Positions 1 through 5,645 of a stretch of 6,797 bases of DNA are shown here, piece after piece. Each line of letters starts with the position of its first letter. Within the stretch, counting starts at the first letter, position 1. The notes under the pieces were generated by a model that worked only from the letters and a program-made list of their open reading frames with translations, was not told where the DNA came from and searched no databases. A program made the position numbers and the translations under genes. The DNA is from Gammaproteobacteria bacterium (lineage in GTDB: Bacteria > Pseudomonadota > Gammaproteobacteria > Pseudomonadales > UBA3067), in contig NVVB01000001.1 of the NCBI GenBank assembly GCA_002402085.1, positions 53,949 through 60,745 on the forward strand. The letters are read 5' to 3'.

Positions 1-1
1 A

Positions 2-58
2 CCTGCTCGGTACGCCAAAGATGAAAAACCGGAGCAATTTGTTAATGACATATTATAA
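2..58 (+). CDS. 3' end of an unidentified upstream gene (partial)
   Basis: The frame beginning at base 2 is open from the window edge and ends with TAA at 56-58. Its 18 codons translate to a mixed, charged, plausible protein tail (PARYAKDEKPEQFVNDIL). If real, it overlaps the start of the TPR lipoprotein gene by 14 bases, as expected for a cotranscribed neighbour. The evidence is only the open frame and the natural-looking composition, and 18 codons without a stop can arise by chance. The product cannot be identified from so little. The alternative frame beginning at base 1 ends at a TGA at 22-24. Confidence 0.35.
   Translation, partial: PARYAKDEKPEQFVNDIL
31..34 (+). promoter_or_regulatory. 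Ribosome binding site supporting the start at 45
   Basis: GGAG lies ten bases before the ATG at 45. No comparable purine-rich motif precedes the in-frame ATG at 21. This favours the internal ATG as the start of the TPR lipoprotein. The spacing is at the long end of the useful range, so support is moderate. Confidence 0.45.
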
Positions 59-965
59 ACGGCCCTTTAACGCAAAAACCTTTCGCCAAATTTCATGTGT
101 TAAACCGTTGCTTATCATCGGCCTTATCGCGCACCTATCATTAGCGGGGTGTAGCTCGATACAAAACCTACTCAATAAAGGTGATGATCAGGCGCTTGAA
201 AATGCCGGGCCGATCATTCCCGAAGATGCAAAACTCGACTTTGCTAAAGCCGCTAAGGCAATGGAGCAAGAAGATTTCGATGCGGCACTTAAACTACTTC
301 GCGGTTTACAAACTCGGCACCCTAGTTTTTCAGGTCCCTGGCTGAATGAAGGGGTTATCCTGGTACTACAGAAAAAATGCGATCAGGCAATACCGATTTT
401 ACAAAAAACCATACAGATTAACCCTCAGAACAAGCACGGATTTAATCAGCTGGGTTTATGTTTGCGTGAGGCGGGTCAATTTAAAGAAGCCAAGGAAGCC
501 TATTCATCCGCACTCAAGGTTGATCCAAACTATTCTTTGGCTCTTTATAATCTTGCGATATTGGAAGAGCTGTATTTACAAGATATCCGCTCTGCGTTAG
601 AACATTTTCAGCAATATCAGTCCTTGCAAGCGGAGCCTCAACGTAAAGTAAAAGGCTGGATCAAAGATCTCGAAAGACGCGTATCTAAGCTTGTAGACGT
701 AGAACCGACTCCGGTAAGTGTGCCTAATGAGCCCAACAAATCAAACCAAAAAGTAATGAATGATGACGCATCAACACGCTCTGAAGCCATTGCGACAATA
801 CCAACAACTCAAGCAGCACCCACCAGCCAAGAACAAACTGACGGAACAATCAACACACAAGTAAAGGGTAACGCCCTTAATGACGACTTTCCCCTTGAAC
901 TGGAGTCTGAAACAGCACCGACCAAAGAAACCGACAACACCAGCAGATCATCGATATGGCGTTAA
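45..965 (+). CDS. TPR-repeat outer-membrane lipoprotein of the ExbB/ExbD/AgmX-type locus
   Basis: This is a tetratricopeptide-repeat lipoprotein of 306 residues from the ATG at 45, or 314 from the ATG at 21. Numbering from the longer form, basic residues precede a hydrophobic stretch at about 29-40 and a lipobox L-A-G-C with Cys44. Ser at +2 argues for sorting to the outer membrane. About four TPR-like helical pairs span 72-204, with recurrent N-P/D-P turns such as INPQN and VDPNY. The last ~90 residues are Pro/Thr/Asn/Gln-rich and probably disordered. TPR domains bind proteins, so a scaffold or outer-membrane partner for the motor downstream is a reasonable inference. AglT-like proteins of the Myxococcus gliding machinery are the nearest named analogy, not a proven orthologue. 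The frame stays open to the window edge, so a start further upstream is possible but would bury the signal peptide. Confidence 0.85.
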   Translation: MTYYKRPFNAKTFRQISCVKPLLIIGLIAHLSLAGCSSIQNLLNKGDDQALENAGPIIPEDAKLDFAKAAKAMEQEDFDAALKLLRGLQTRHPSFSGPWLNEGVILVLQKKCDQAIPILQKTIQINPQNKHGFNQLGLCLREAGQFKEAKEAYSSALKVDPNYSLALYNLAILEELYLQDIRSALEHFQQYQSLQAEPQRKVKGWIKDLERRVSKLVDVEPTPVSVPNEPNKSNQKVMNDDASTRSEAIATIPTTQAAPTSQEQTDGTINTQVKGNALNDDFPLELESETAPTKETDNTSRSSIWR

Positions 966-1015
966 CTACGGTAACAAGAGACATTTCAGCTAAGGCTTTA
1001 ACGGGCATTTTCACT

Positions 1016-1372
1016 ATGAAAACTAATAATTTCGCGCTAAAACAACGCCTAAACAATCTTTTTAGCAAAAGCAGCAATCACGCTAGGCACTTTATCTTCG
1101 GGCTAATAATCATTAATTTAGGGCTAAGCCAGCCTTCGTGGGCAGAAGAAACTTCTTCAAAAAAGCGGACTGTAAACCAAGAGCAAAGCTTTTCGATTAT
1201 AGGGAACAAAGAATCCCCCACGATTCTAAATATCGTGCCGTGGAAATCCCCTCAAAACCCTAATATGATCAATATCGACATTCCTGCAATTGACGAGTTA
1301 AAGCCTGTATTTAGGAAGTCCTTGCGCCGAGAAATTCACTATTTCTACCAACGACAACCAGTAACGGAGTAA
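1016..1372 (+). CDS. Small secreted protein of unknown function
   Basis: This 118-residue product has a signal peptide and no family I can name with confidence. From the ATG at 1016, a basic N-region is followed by a hydrophobic core (FIFGLIIINLGL) and a likely signal peptidase I site after S-W-A, about residue 43, leaving a mature protein of ~75 residues. The mature part has a Lys/Ser/Gln-rich linker and then a compact segment with an IVPWK motif, a proline-rich stretch and a basic-aromatic end (RREIHYFYQRQP). An in-frame ATG at 956 would overlap the TPR gene by 10 bases and add 20 residues. I prefer 1016 because the signal peptide then has normal architecture, but neither start has a strong ribosome binding site. 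Its position directly behind the TPR lipoprotein suggests a periplasmic accessory of the same machinery, which is inference. Confidence 0.7.
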   Translation: MKTNNFALKQRLNNLFSKSSNHARHFIFGLIIINLGLSQPSWAEETSSKKRTVNQEQSFSIIGNKESPTILNIVPWKSPQNPNMINIDIPAIDELKPVFRKSLRREIHYFYQRQPVTE

Positions 1373-1378
1373 AGCGTC

Positions 1379-1399
1379 AAGAAGGCGCCTTAGCCTCTT
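1379..1399 (+). terminator. Possible weak hairpin after the small secreted protein gene
   Basis: A stem pairs AAG(A)AGGC at 1379-1386 with GCCTCTT at 1393-1399, seven pairs with one bulged A and a six-base loop. It starts seven bases after the stop codon. The following bases contain only short T runs, with the best about 15 bases later. It may attenuate transcription between the two halves of the locus, but it is not a convincing intrinsic terminator. Confidence 0.25.
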
Positions 1400-1536
1400 A
1401 GTTTAACTGCAGCTATTTTTCAGAATCGTGAACTTCCGATAAAAAACTTTACCAATTTACCAACTTATTCATACCCTAGCTTGCTACTCTTCCTATATAC
1501 TTCAGGCAAATGAACATCACCAATTGGTCAATATTT

Positions 1537-1568
1537 AAGGTAATTTAAGCGCTTTTATTTATTACCTT
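1537..1568. repeat. Inverted repeat in the leader of the ExbB-type gene
   Basis: AAGGTAAT at 1537-1544 is exactly complementary to ATTACCTT at 1561-1568. The 16 bases between them contain a second small palindrome, AAGCGCTT at 1547-1554. It lies about 90 bases before the start codon, so it could be an operator or a leader hairpin. The arms are AT-rich, so chance is a real alternative. Confidence 0.35.
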
Positions 1569-1573
1569 TAGTT

Positions 1574-1583
1574 CGTTCGAACG
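1574..1583. repeat. Perfect 10-base palindrome CGTTCGAACG
   Basis: A gapless palindrome lies 75 bases before the ExbB-type start codon and six bases after the larger inverted repeat. Its position fits a repressor or activator half-site pair, but no known regulator site is recognised. Confidence 0.3.
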
Positions 1584-1657
1584 CCTAATTTCACGAATTT
1601 GGCCAATACCTTTATCTAGCACTACAGCAACGCATTATTGTCAGGAGACCTACTTTC

Positions 1658-2359
1658 ATGCCAACCTCTACTCCCTCGCCTGAAAACATTGATTTCATCA
1701 CTCAAGCAGTTGGATTCATTCAAAATGGCGGCGAATTCATGTACATCATTTTGGTCGTGTTCGCCTTTGGTCTCGCGATAGCCGCCGAGCGAACCATTTA
1801 TTTAACGGCAATACGCTCAAAAAACAAAAAGATATGGGATGAATTATTCCCAATGCTCAGTCAAGGCAAGTTCAAGCAAGCAATGGAAGTCGCCAAAACT
1901 TCCGACGCCGCAATCGCACGAATTTTAATGTACGGCTTGAGTCGATCCACTTACGCTCGTCGTCATGATGAAATCGAACTAGCCATGGAAGAAGGCTTAA
2001 TGGAAGTTCTACCTTCTCTCGAAAAAAGAACGCCCTACTTAGCCACTCTAGCCAATATCGCCACCTTGCTTGGGCTTTTAGGTACCATCTTCGGTCTAAT
2101 TAGTGCATTTACAGCCGTAGCAAGTGCTGACCCGGCCCAAAAAGCGGATTTACTTTCGGCCAGTATCTCAGTGGCCATGAACACCACCGCATTTGGCTTG
2201 ATCGCAGCGATCCCTCTACTGCTTATCTTTACCTACTTACAATCTAAGACAAGTCAGTTAGTAGACAGCATGGAAATGGCCTCTGTGAAATTTATAAATA
2301 TTTTCAGACAGGCTCAAAACAAGGCAGAAGCCAAACGTGACCAGAACGCAAAAGTTTAA
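1658..2359 (+). CDS. MotA/TolQ/ExbB-family proton channel subunit
   Basis: This is an inner-membrane subunit that, with ExbD/TolR-type partners, turns proton flow into mechanical work. The 233 residues match normal TolQ/ExbB length. Three membrane helices are visible at about 27-48, 127-151 and 171-194. The first ends in the family's A-E-R motif (residues 43-45), with a cytoplasmic domain between helices one and two. The second holds LLGTIFG with Thr143, and the third holds AMNTTAFG with Thr176/177. These correspond to the pore-lining threonines of ExbB and TolQ. AGGAG at 1643-1647 sits ten bases upstream of ATG. It is the first gene of a block of four. I assign the family firmly but no gene symbol, because pairing with two ExbD proteins and an AgmX-type protein sets it apart from classic exbB and tolQ. 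AglR of Myxococcus is the functional analogy. Confidence 0.93.
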   Translation: MPTSTPSPENIDFITQAVGFIQNGGEFMYIILVVFAFGLAIAAERTIYLTAIRSKNKKIWDELFPMLSQGKFKQAMEVAKTSDAAIARILMYGLSRSTYARRHDEIELAMEEGLMEVLPSLEKRTPYLATLANIATLLGLLGTIFGLISAFTAVASADPAQKADLLSASISVAMNTTAFGLIAAIPLLLIFTYLQSKTSQLVDSMEMASVKFINIFRQAQNKAEAKRDQNAKV

Positions 2360-2390
2360 TTTTCACTATAACTTCTAGCCAGGAATTAGC

Positions 2391-2987
2391 ATGCGCCGGA
2401 GCCAAAGGCAAAAAAACCAAGAGGCTGAAATTAATATCACCGCATTTTTAAACTTGATGGTGGTATTAATTCCCTTTTTATTAATTACAGCGGTATTTTC
2501 CCAAGTTTCTGTACTTGAGTTAAACCTTCCTTCCGGCAATCAAAACGATACGCCTGAAGGCAAACAAGCATTAGTGTTGGAAATGACCATTAGAGCGTCA
2601 CAGCTTGAAATTGGGGACAGAAACGACGGTACGTTGAAAGTGTTAAATAAAATTAACGGTCAGCATGACTTCATCGGCGCCCACGAATTCCTTAAGAAGG
2701 TCAAACAACAATTCCCTAAAATAACTGAGATTGCATTGTTACTTGAAGACCATGTTGAATATGACGTATTAATTAAAGCGATGGATAATGTGCGTTTGCA
2801 AAACACATTGATCAATGGCCAAGTCATTAAAACTGAACTATTCCCGAATATTGCAATAGGCAGCGCGGCGGACCTAGCAAATACAGCCGATGCCAGTGGT
2901 ACTAAGGTCAACACGAGTACGCCATTGAGTGTTACCAGCTTGCCTGCGGGTACGCTCAGCCAACTGAGTGAGGAGGCTAGCCGATGA
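2391..2987 (+). CDS. ExbD/TolR-family protein 1, with Asn in place of the proton-carrying Asp
   Basis: This is a single-pass stator-type protein of 198 residues. A short basic cytoplasmic N-terminus leads into one membrane helix at about 15-37, followed by a periplasmic domain to about 150 and a Ser/Thr/Ala-rich tail to 198. The helix start NITAFLNLMVVL aligns without gaps to the ExbD signature NVTPFIDVMLVL, which puts Asn21 (codon AAC, 2451-2453) where ExbD and TolR have the aspartate that binds protons. The rest of the motif is well kept, so this looks like a stable subtype and not decay. It begins 31 bases after the ExbB-type gene with AGGA six bases before ATG, and shares ATGA with the next gene. 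The likely role is the inactive or structural half of a heteromeric stator with ExbD/TolR protein 2, which is inference. The tail makes it longer than the usual ~140 residues. Confidence 0.9.
   Translation: MRRSQRQKNQEAEINITAFLNLMVVLIPFLLITAVFSQVSVLELNLPSGNQNDTPEGKQALVLEMTIRASQLEIGDRNDGTLKVLNKINGQHDFIGAHEFLKKVKQQFPKITEIALLLEDHVEYDVLIKAMDNVRLQNTLINGQVIKTELFPNIAIGSAADLANTADASGTKVNTSTPLSVTSLPAGTLSQLSEEASR
2971..2976 (+). promoter_or_regulatory. Strong ribosome binding site inside the ExbD 1 gene
   Basis: A full AGGAGG lies seven bases before the ATG at 2984 and within the last codons of the preceding gene. With the ATGA overlap it should couple translation of the two ExbD-type proteins and could give ExbD 2 a high independent initiation rate. 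It also fixes the ExbD 2 start. Confidence 0.75.
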
Positions 2988-3490
2988 AATCTTCTCGCAG
3001 AACGCAGCGCATGAGCCGGCATCACAAGCGCAACGCCACCAAAGCAACCATAAGCTTGGTGTCGTTAATGGATATATTCACTATTTTGGTTTTTTTCTTA
3101 CTGGTTAACTCCAGTAACACGCAACAATTACCCAAATCTGAGTCCATTGCATTACCCACTTCGACTTCGGAACAACTGCCTAAAGACAACCTAGTGTTAA
3201 TGGTCAATGGTGACGAGATACTGGTACAAGGCAGAGTCGTCGTGACTGCAAAAGAGGCGCTCGCATCCGATGAAGATATAATTGTTGCACTCAAGAAAGA
3301 ACTTGATTACCGCGCATCTAGACAACGATCAAAAACCGGCGCTGAAGATCAAGGTCGGCCGATCACAATCATGGGTGATAAAGACATCCCCTATCAGTTG
3401 CTTAAAAAAATAATGCTCACCTGTAGCAAAGCCAATTTCAGTCAAATTTCATTGGCGGTTAGACGTAAAGCGGGAGATAAGTCCGTATGA
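2984..3490 (+). CDS. ExbD/TolR-family protein 2, proton-carrying Asp present
   Basis: This is a 168-residue inner-membrane protein with a strongly basic N-terminus (about 1-20), one membrane helix at about 22-42 and a periplasmic ExbD domain. The helix contains SLMDIFTILVFFLL. Asp30 (codon GAT, 3071-3073) falls at the conserved proton-binding position of ExbD, TolR and MotB. Near the C-terminus ITIMGDKDIPYQLLKKIM has the usual family pattern of a strand, an Asp and an amphipathic helix. A hydrophilic insert rich in Arg, Lys, Gln and Ser lies at about 109-124. The gene overlaps both neighbours by ATGA, so the two ExbD proteins and the TonB-like protein are probably made in fixed ratio. Since ExbD 1 lacks the Asp, this is likely the subunit that gives the complex its proton-motive function. 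Confidence 0.92.
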   Translation: MKSSRRTQRMSRHHKRNATKATISLVSLMDIFTILVFFLLVNSSNTQQLPKSESIALPTSTSEQLPKDNLVLMVNGDEILVQGRVVVTAKEALASDEDIIVALKKELDYRASRQRSKTGAEDQGRPITIMGDKDIPYQLLKKIMLTCSKANFSQISLAVRRKAGDKSV

Positions 3491-4458
3491 TTAATGCCGC
3501 GTATTACGTAGCGCCTCGCTTGCCCTGGGAGACAGACCCACGGCAAGAAAGACGATTTAAAACGATTCTAATTGTCACCTTAATACTGACGATTGGATTT
3601 AGTGTGCTTACCTTTGTGATCGATGTTCCGGAAAGAAGTCGTGATCAAGCGGAAACGTTGCCGCCTCGATTAGCTAAATTCATTAAAGATAAAGTTATAG
3701 TGCCCCCTCCTCCACCCAAGGTGAAAGAGAAGGAGAAAATAGAAAAGCCTAAGCCTGTCGAAAAACCAAAAGTTGAAGATAAACCTAAGCCAAAACCGAA
3801 ACCAAAGCTTAAGCCAAAACCCATCGCAAAGAAGAAACCTTTGTCGGTCAAACAAAAAGAAGCGCGAAAAGTAGCTAAAAAACATATCTCTGAAATTAGT
3901 TCGCTTTTGGCTGGACTGAAAGAGCTACCAACTTTACCAAGCAAACGAAAAACCTTATCAAAAGGTGGCGGTAAAGCAGCCAAAGTTGACCGGGCACTAA
4001 TTACAAGCAACCGCTCTAGCAGTGGTAGTGGCGGTGTTAAGGTTGCTCGAGCGAGCCAAAATGTCGCAGGTGTTTCTTCAGCACTGGAAGCCCAAGAGAC
4101 TACCGAAGTGACCAGCTCAATCGCTGATATCGAGGCCATTATCAGCGACAGAAATAGTAAAAGAGAGAGCCGTCGTACCCCCGAAGATATAAGACGAGTC
4201 TTCGACCTTAACAAGTCATCGCTTTATGCCTTGTATCAACGCGCGTTACGGAAAGATCCCAGCCTTGAAGGCAGTGTTGTTTTCCATATTGTCGTTGAGC
4301 CCGATGGTCAGATATCACTGTGTGAGATTGTTTCTAGCGAGCTTGAAAGCGACTCACTTAATAGGAAGATCATTGCGAAAATACGTTTATTTAACTTCGG
4401 TCCTAATCAAGTAGAAACCTGGGATGACACTTTCTCGGTAGACTTCTTCCCGACCTAG
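3487..4458 (+). CDS. TonB-like energy transducer with AgmX/PglI-type C-terminal domain
   Basis: This is a 323-residue inner-membrane-anchored, periplasm-spanning protein. Residues 1-25 are cytoplasmic, and a membrane helix spans about 26-45. Five prolines at 73-77 begin a Lys/Pro-rich rod to about 120, as in TonB. A linker at 120-230 is rich in Lys, Ser, Gly and Ala. The folded C-terminal domain, 230-323, has the pattern I recognise from AgmX/PglI-type domains: R-R-V-F-D-L-N-K, an L-Y-x-L-Y-Q-R-A-L helix, E-G-S-V-V-F-H-I-V-V-E-P-D-G, and the F-N-F-G...F-S-V-D-F-F-P end. It presumably transmits motion from the ExbB/ExbD complex to an outer-membrane partner, perhaps the TPR lipoprotein. It lacks the cytoplasmic N-terminal regulatory domains of Myxococcus AgmX/GltJ. 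It is the last gene of the block, overlaps ExbD 2 by ATGA, and has GGGAG at 3472-3476 as ribosome binding site. Confidence 0.88.
   Translation: MINAAYYVAPRLPWETDPRQERRFKTILIVTLILTIGFSVLTFVIDVPERSRDQAETLPPRLAKFIKDKVIVPPPPPKVKEKEKIEKPKPVEKPKVEDKPKPKPKPKLKPKPIAKKKPLSVKQKEARKVAKKHISEISSLLAGLKELPTLPSKRKTLSKGGGKAAKVDRALITSNRSSSGSGGVKVARASQNVAGVSSALEAQETTEVTSSIADIEAIISDRNSKRESRRTPEDIRRVFDLNKSSLYALYQRALRKDPSLEGSVVFHIVVEPDGQISLCEIVSSELESDSLNRKIIAKIRLFNFGPNQVETWDDTFSVDFFPT
3718..3846 (+). repeat. Lys-Pro low-complexity tract
   Basis: This coding stretch (residues about 78-120 of the TonB-like protein) is built from short irregular Lys-Pro and Lys-Glu units, densest at residues 99-112. It should form a stiff, extended, positively charged rod across the periplasm. 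The purine-rich repeats lack stops on the opposite strand, which produces a spurious long antisense frame there. Confidence 0.8.
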
Positions 4459-4473
4459 AACTGACGGTTCAGC

Positions 4474-4542
4474 AAAAGCGTAACGGCATTATCAATTACC
4501 TAGCAGCTCAGTTTAGCTAATTGATAATGTCGTTATGCTTTT
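4474..4542. terminator. Strong hairpin terminator between convergent units, possibly bidirectional
   Basis: The arms 4474-4498 and 4518-4542 pair over 25 bases, with only two G-U wobbles and no bulge, around a 19-base loop. The plus-strand side ends in a run of five T followed by TAGTTTTAA, which fits an intrinsic terminator for the motor block. It starts 15 bases after that block's stop codon. Read on the minus strand, the stem is followed by only four T, so it may also stop transcription from apbE, whose stop lies 110 bases away, but less surely. Confidence 0.9.
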
Positions 4543-4607
4543 TAGTTTTAAGCTTCATTACAATTCAAATGACTCCTGCTTATTAGGTGAGCCCTCAAAT
4601 AGGCGTC

Positions 4608-4623
4608 TTATCAATTGAGCTAA
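4608..4623. repeat. Extra partial copy of the terminator stem sequence
   Basis: TTATCAATT at 4608-4616 followed by AGCTAA at 4618-4623 repeats, with one inserted G, the minus-strand reading of the terminator's right arm and adjacent loop (4513-4527). TTATCAATT also occurs in the left arm at 4489-4497. It suggests a decayed duplicate of part of the terminator, or chance in AT-rich DNA. Confidence 0.35.
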
Positions 4624-4652
4624 GCAATCCCTGCGCTAGCTACGTTAAGATC

Positions 4653-5645
4653 TCAAAGCCCCTCTAGGTCCGATGAGTAATGCAACTGCCCCTGTGCATC
4701 GATCACGATTGCAGATACCCCGTCGAGCCGATTAATTAATTCCAGCCCCGCTTTCAGACCAAGTACGAAAACCCCCGTAGACAAGCCGTCACTGACCACG
4801 CCTTGATCCGCAATAATAGTGACGCTACGTAGCTCTCTCGCAGAATCGCCGTTACTGGGGTCTATGATATGGTGGTATCGAACGCCATCACGCTTAAAAA
4901 AACGCTCGTAGTCCCCAGACGTAGAAATCGCTACGTCTTGAATGGGAATAGAGATAATAGGCTGCTCGCCTCTCGGGTTTTTAATGCCAATAATCCAAGG
5001 CCGCCCATGCCGATCACCTAACAGCCTTGAGTCACCGCCAGCGGACACTACGCCATGCTCAATGCCGTATTGCTTTAATATTGTAATCGCACGATCACAG
5101 GCATAGCCCTTGGCAATTCCCCCAAGGTCTATTTTAATCTTGGGGTGTAAAAACTCAACCGACTGATCTTTTTCGTTTAATTTAACGCGCCGAAAATCGA
5201 TGGCGTGAAGGTACTGCTTGGTTTGCTGCTCATTCGGGCGTACTTTTTTTCGGAAATCATAAAGAAACCCAATGCTAGCGAAAGTAATATCGAATGCGCC
5301 GCCAGTCATTACGGATATTTTTTCCGCTTGGGATAAAATAAAAAAAGTTTCTGGGTCCAGCGTTAGCTTTTTAGCGCTCGCATATTGATTCATACGACTG
5401 ACTACTGAGTTCGCCTTGTAAGGGCTTAGTAGTCGGTCAATCCGATGCATCTCTTCAACCACGGCCTCTATGGCTTGCCGAGCGAACGACTCTTTCTCAT
5501 GCCATACTTCCACATCAATGAGGGTGCCCATAATGTGATGCTGCTCATGCCACCACTGCGCATTACTCGTAGTAGGCAAGCAGATTAGACACACCAATAA
5601 TAATGCTTTTATAACGACATCGCTTTTAGCGGTCACGACTACCAT
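4653..5645 (-). CDS. apbE: FAD:protein FMN transferase (ApbE family), exported
   Basis: ApbE moves FMN from FAD onto a threonine of target flavoproteins such as NqrC and RnfG, in the periplasm and with Mg2+. This 330-residue product has normal family length and the family's landmarks in order: H-x-I-M-G-T at 37-41, the D-R-L-L-S-P-Y-K...S-V-V-S-R-M-N region at 70-86, G-G-A-F-D-I at 115-120, I-D-L-G-G-I-A-K-G-Y-A at 172-182, S-A-G-G-D at 201-205, H-I-I-D-P-S-N-G at 259-266, and S-D-G-L-S-T at 285-290, where the Asp and Thr are expected to bind metal. An N-terminal signal sequence has a core at about 10-23 and a likely cut after S-N-A (29). The cysteines in the core do not form a lipobox, so a soluble periplasmic enzyme is more likely than a lipoprotein. 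The start overlaps the stop of the reductase gene by 7 bases. No good ribosome binding site is visible, so translation probably depends on coupling. No target flavoprotein lies nearby. Confidence 0.93.
   Translation of the reverse strand: MVVVTAKSDVVIKALLLVCLICLPTTSNAQWWHEQHHIMGTLIDVEVWHEKESFARQAIEAVVEEMHRIDRLLSPYKANSVVSRMNQYASAKKLTLDPETFFILSQAEKISVMTGGAFDITFASIGFLYDFRKKVRPNEQQTKQYLHAIDFRRVKLNEKDQSVEFLHPKIKIDLGGIAKGYACDRAITILKQYGIEHGVVSAGGDSRLLGDRHGRPWIIGIKNPRGEQPIISIPIQDVAISTSGDYERFFKRDGVRYHHIIDPSNGDSARELRSVTIIADQGVVSDGLSTGVFVLGLKAGLELINRLDGVSAIVIDAQGQLHYSSDLEGL

Larger units (their letters stand above)
1373..1657 (+). other. Intergenic region before the motor block, probable control region
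   Basis: This 285-base AT-rich gap separates the TPR/small-protein pair from the channel block. I see no convincing coding frame or RNA gene in it. It holds the weak hairpin near its left end, an inverted repeat at 1537-1568, a 10-base perfect palindrome at 1574-1583, and the AGGAG ribosome binding site at 1643-1647, ten bases before the ATG at 1658. I found no clean -35/-10 pair with normal spacing. The size, together with near-zero spacing between the genes that follow, makes this the likeliest place for the promoter of the downstream block. Confidence 0.5.

Noticed and set aside
956..1015. Earlier ATG at 956 for the small secreted protein
   Set aside because: It adds 20 residues before an already complete signal peptide and has no ribosome binding site. 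It remains possible because it overlaps the upstream stop codon.
877..1077. Minus-strand open frame of 66 codons over the TPR/small-gene junction
   Set aside because: It is antisense to two supported genes, with no ribosome binding site or recognisable domain.
1571..1583. SOS (LexA) box from the GTTC/GAAC elements
   Set aside because: The spacing does not match the gammaproteobacterial CTG-N10-CAG box or the GAAC-N4-GTTC and GTTC-N7-GTTC boxes of other groups.
3645..4214. Long antisense open frame (189 codons) across the TonB-like gene
   Set aside because: It is a shadow of the Lys-Pro and Ser/Gly-rich coding region, whose codons read as stop-free Phe/Leu/Gly on the other strand. Product is low-complexity and the sense frame has clear domains.
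1658..4458. A standard TonB-ExbB-ExbD iron-uptake operon
   Set aside because: There are two ExbD-type genes, one without the usual Asp. The TonB-like C-terminal domain resembles AgmX/PglI, and no receptor or iron-regulated promoter motif is visible.
1658..4458. Zorya-type anti-phage system (ZorA/ZorB motor)
   Set aside because: The channel protein has normal ExbB length with no long ZorA tail. There is no ZorB-like peptidoglycan-binding domain and no nuclease or helicase gene nearby.
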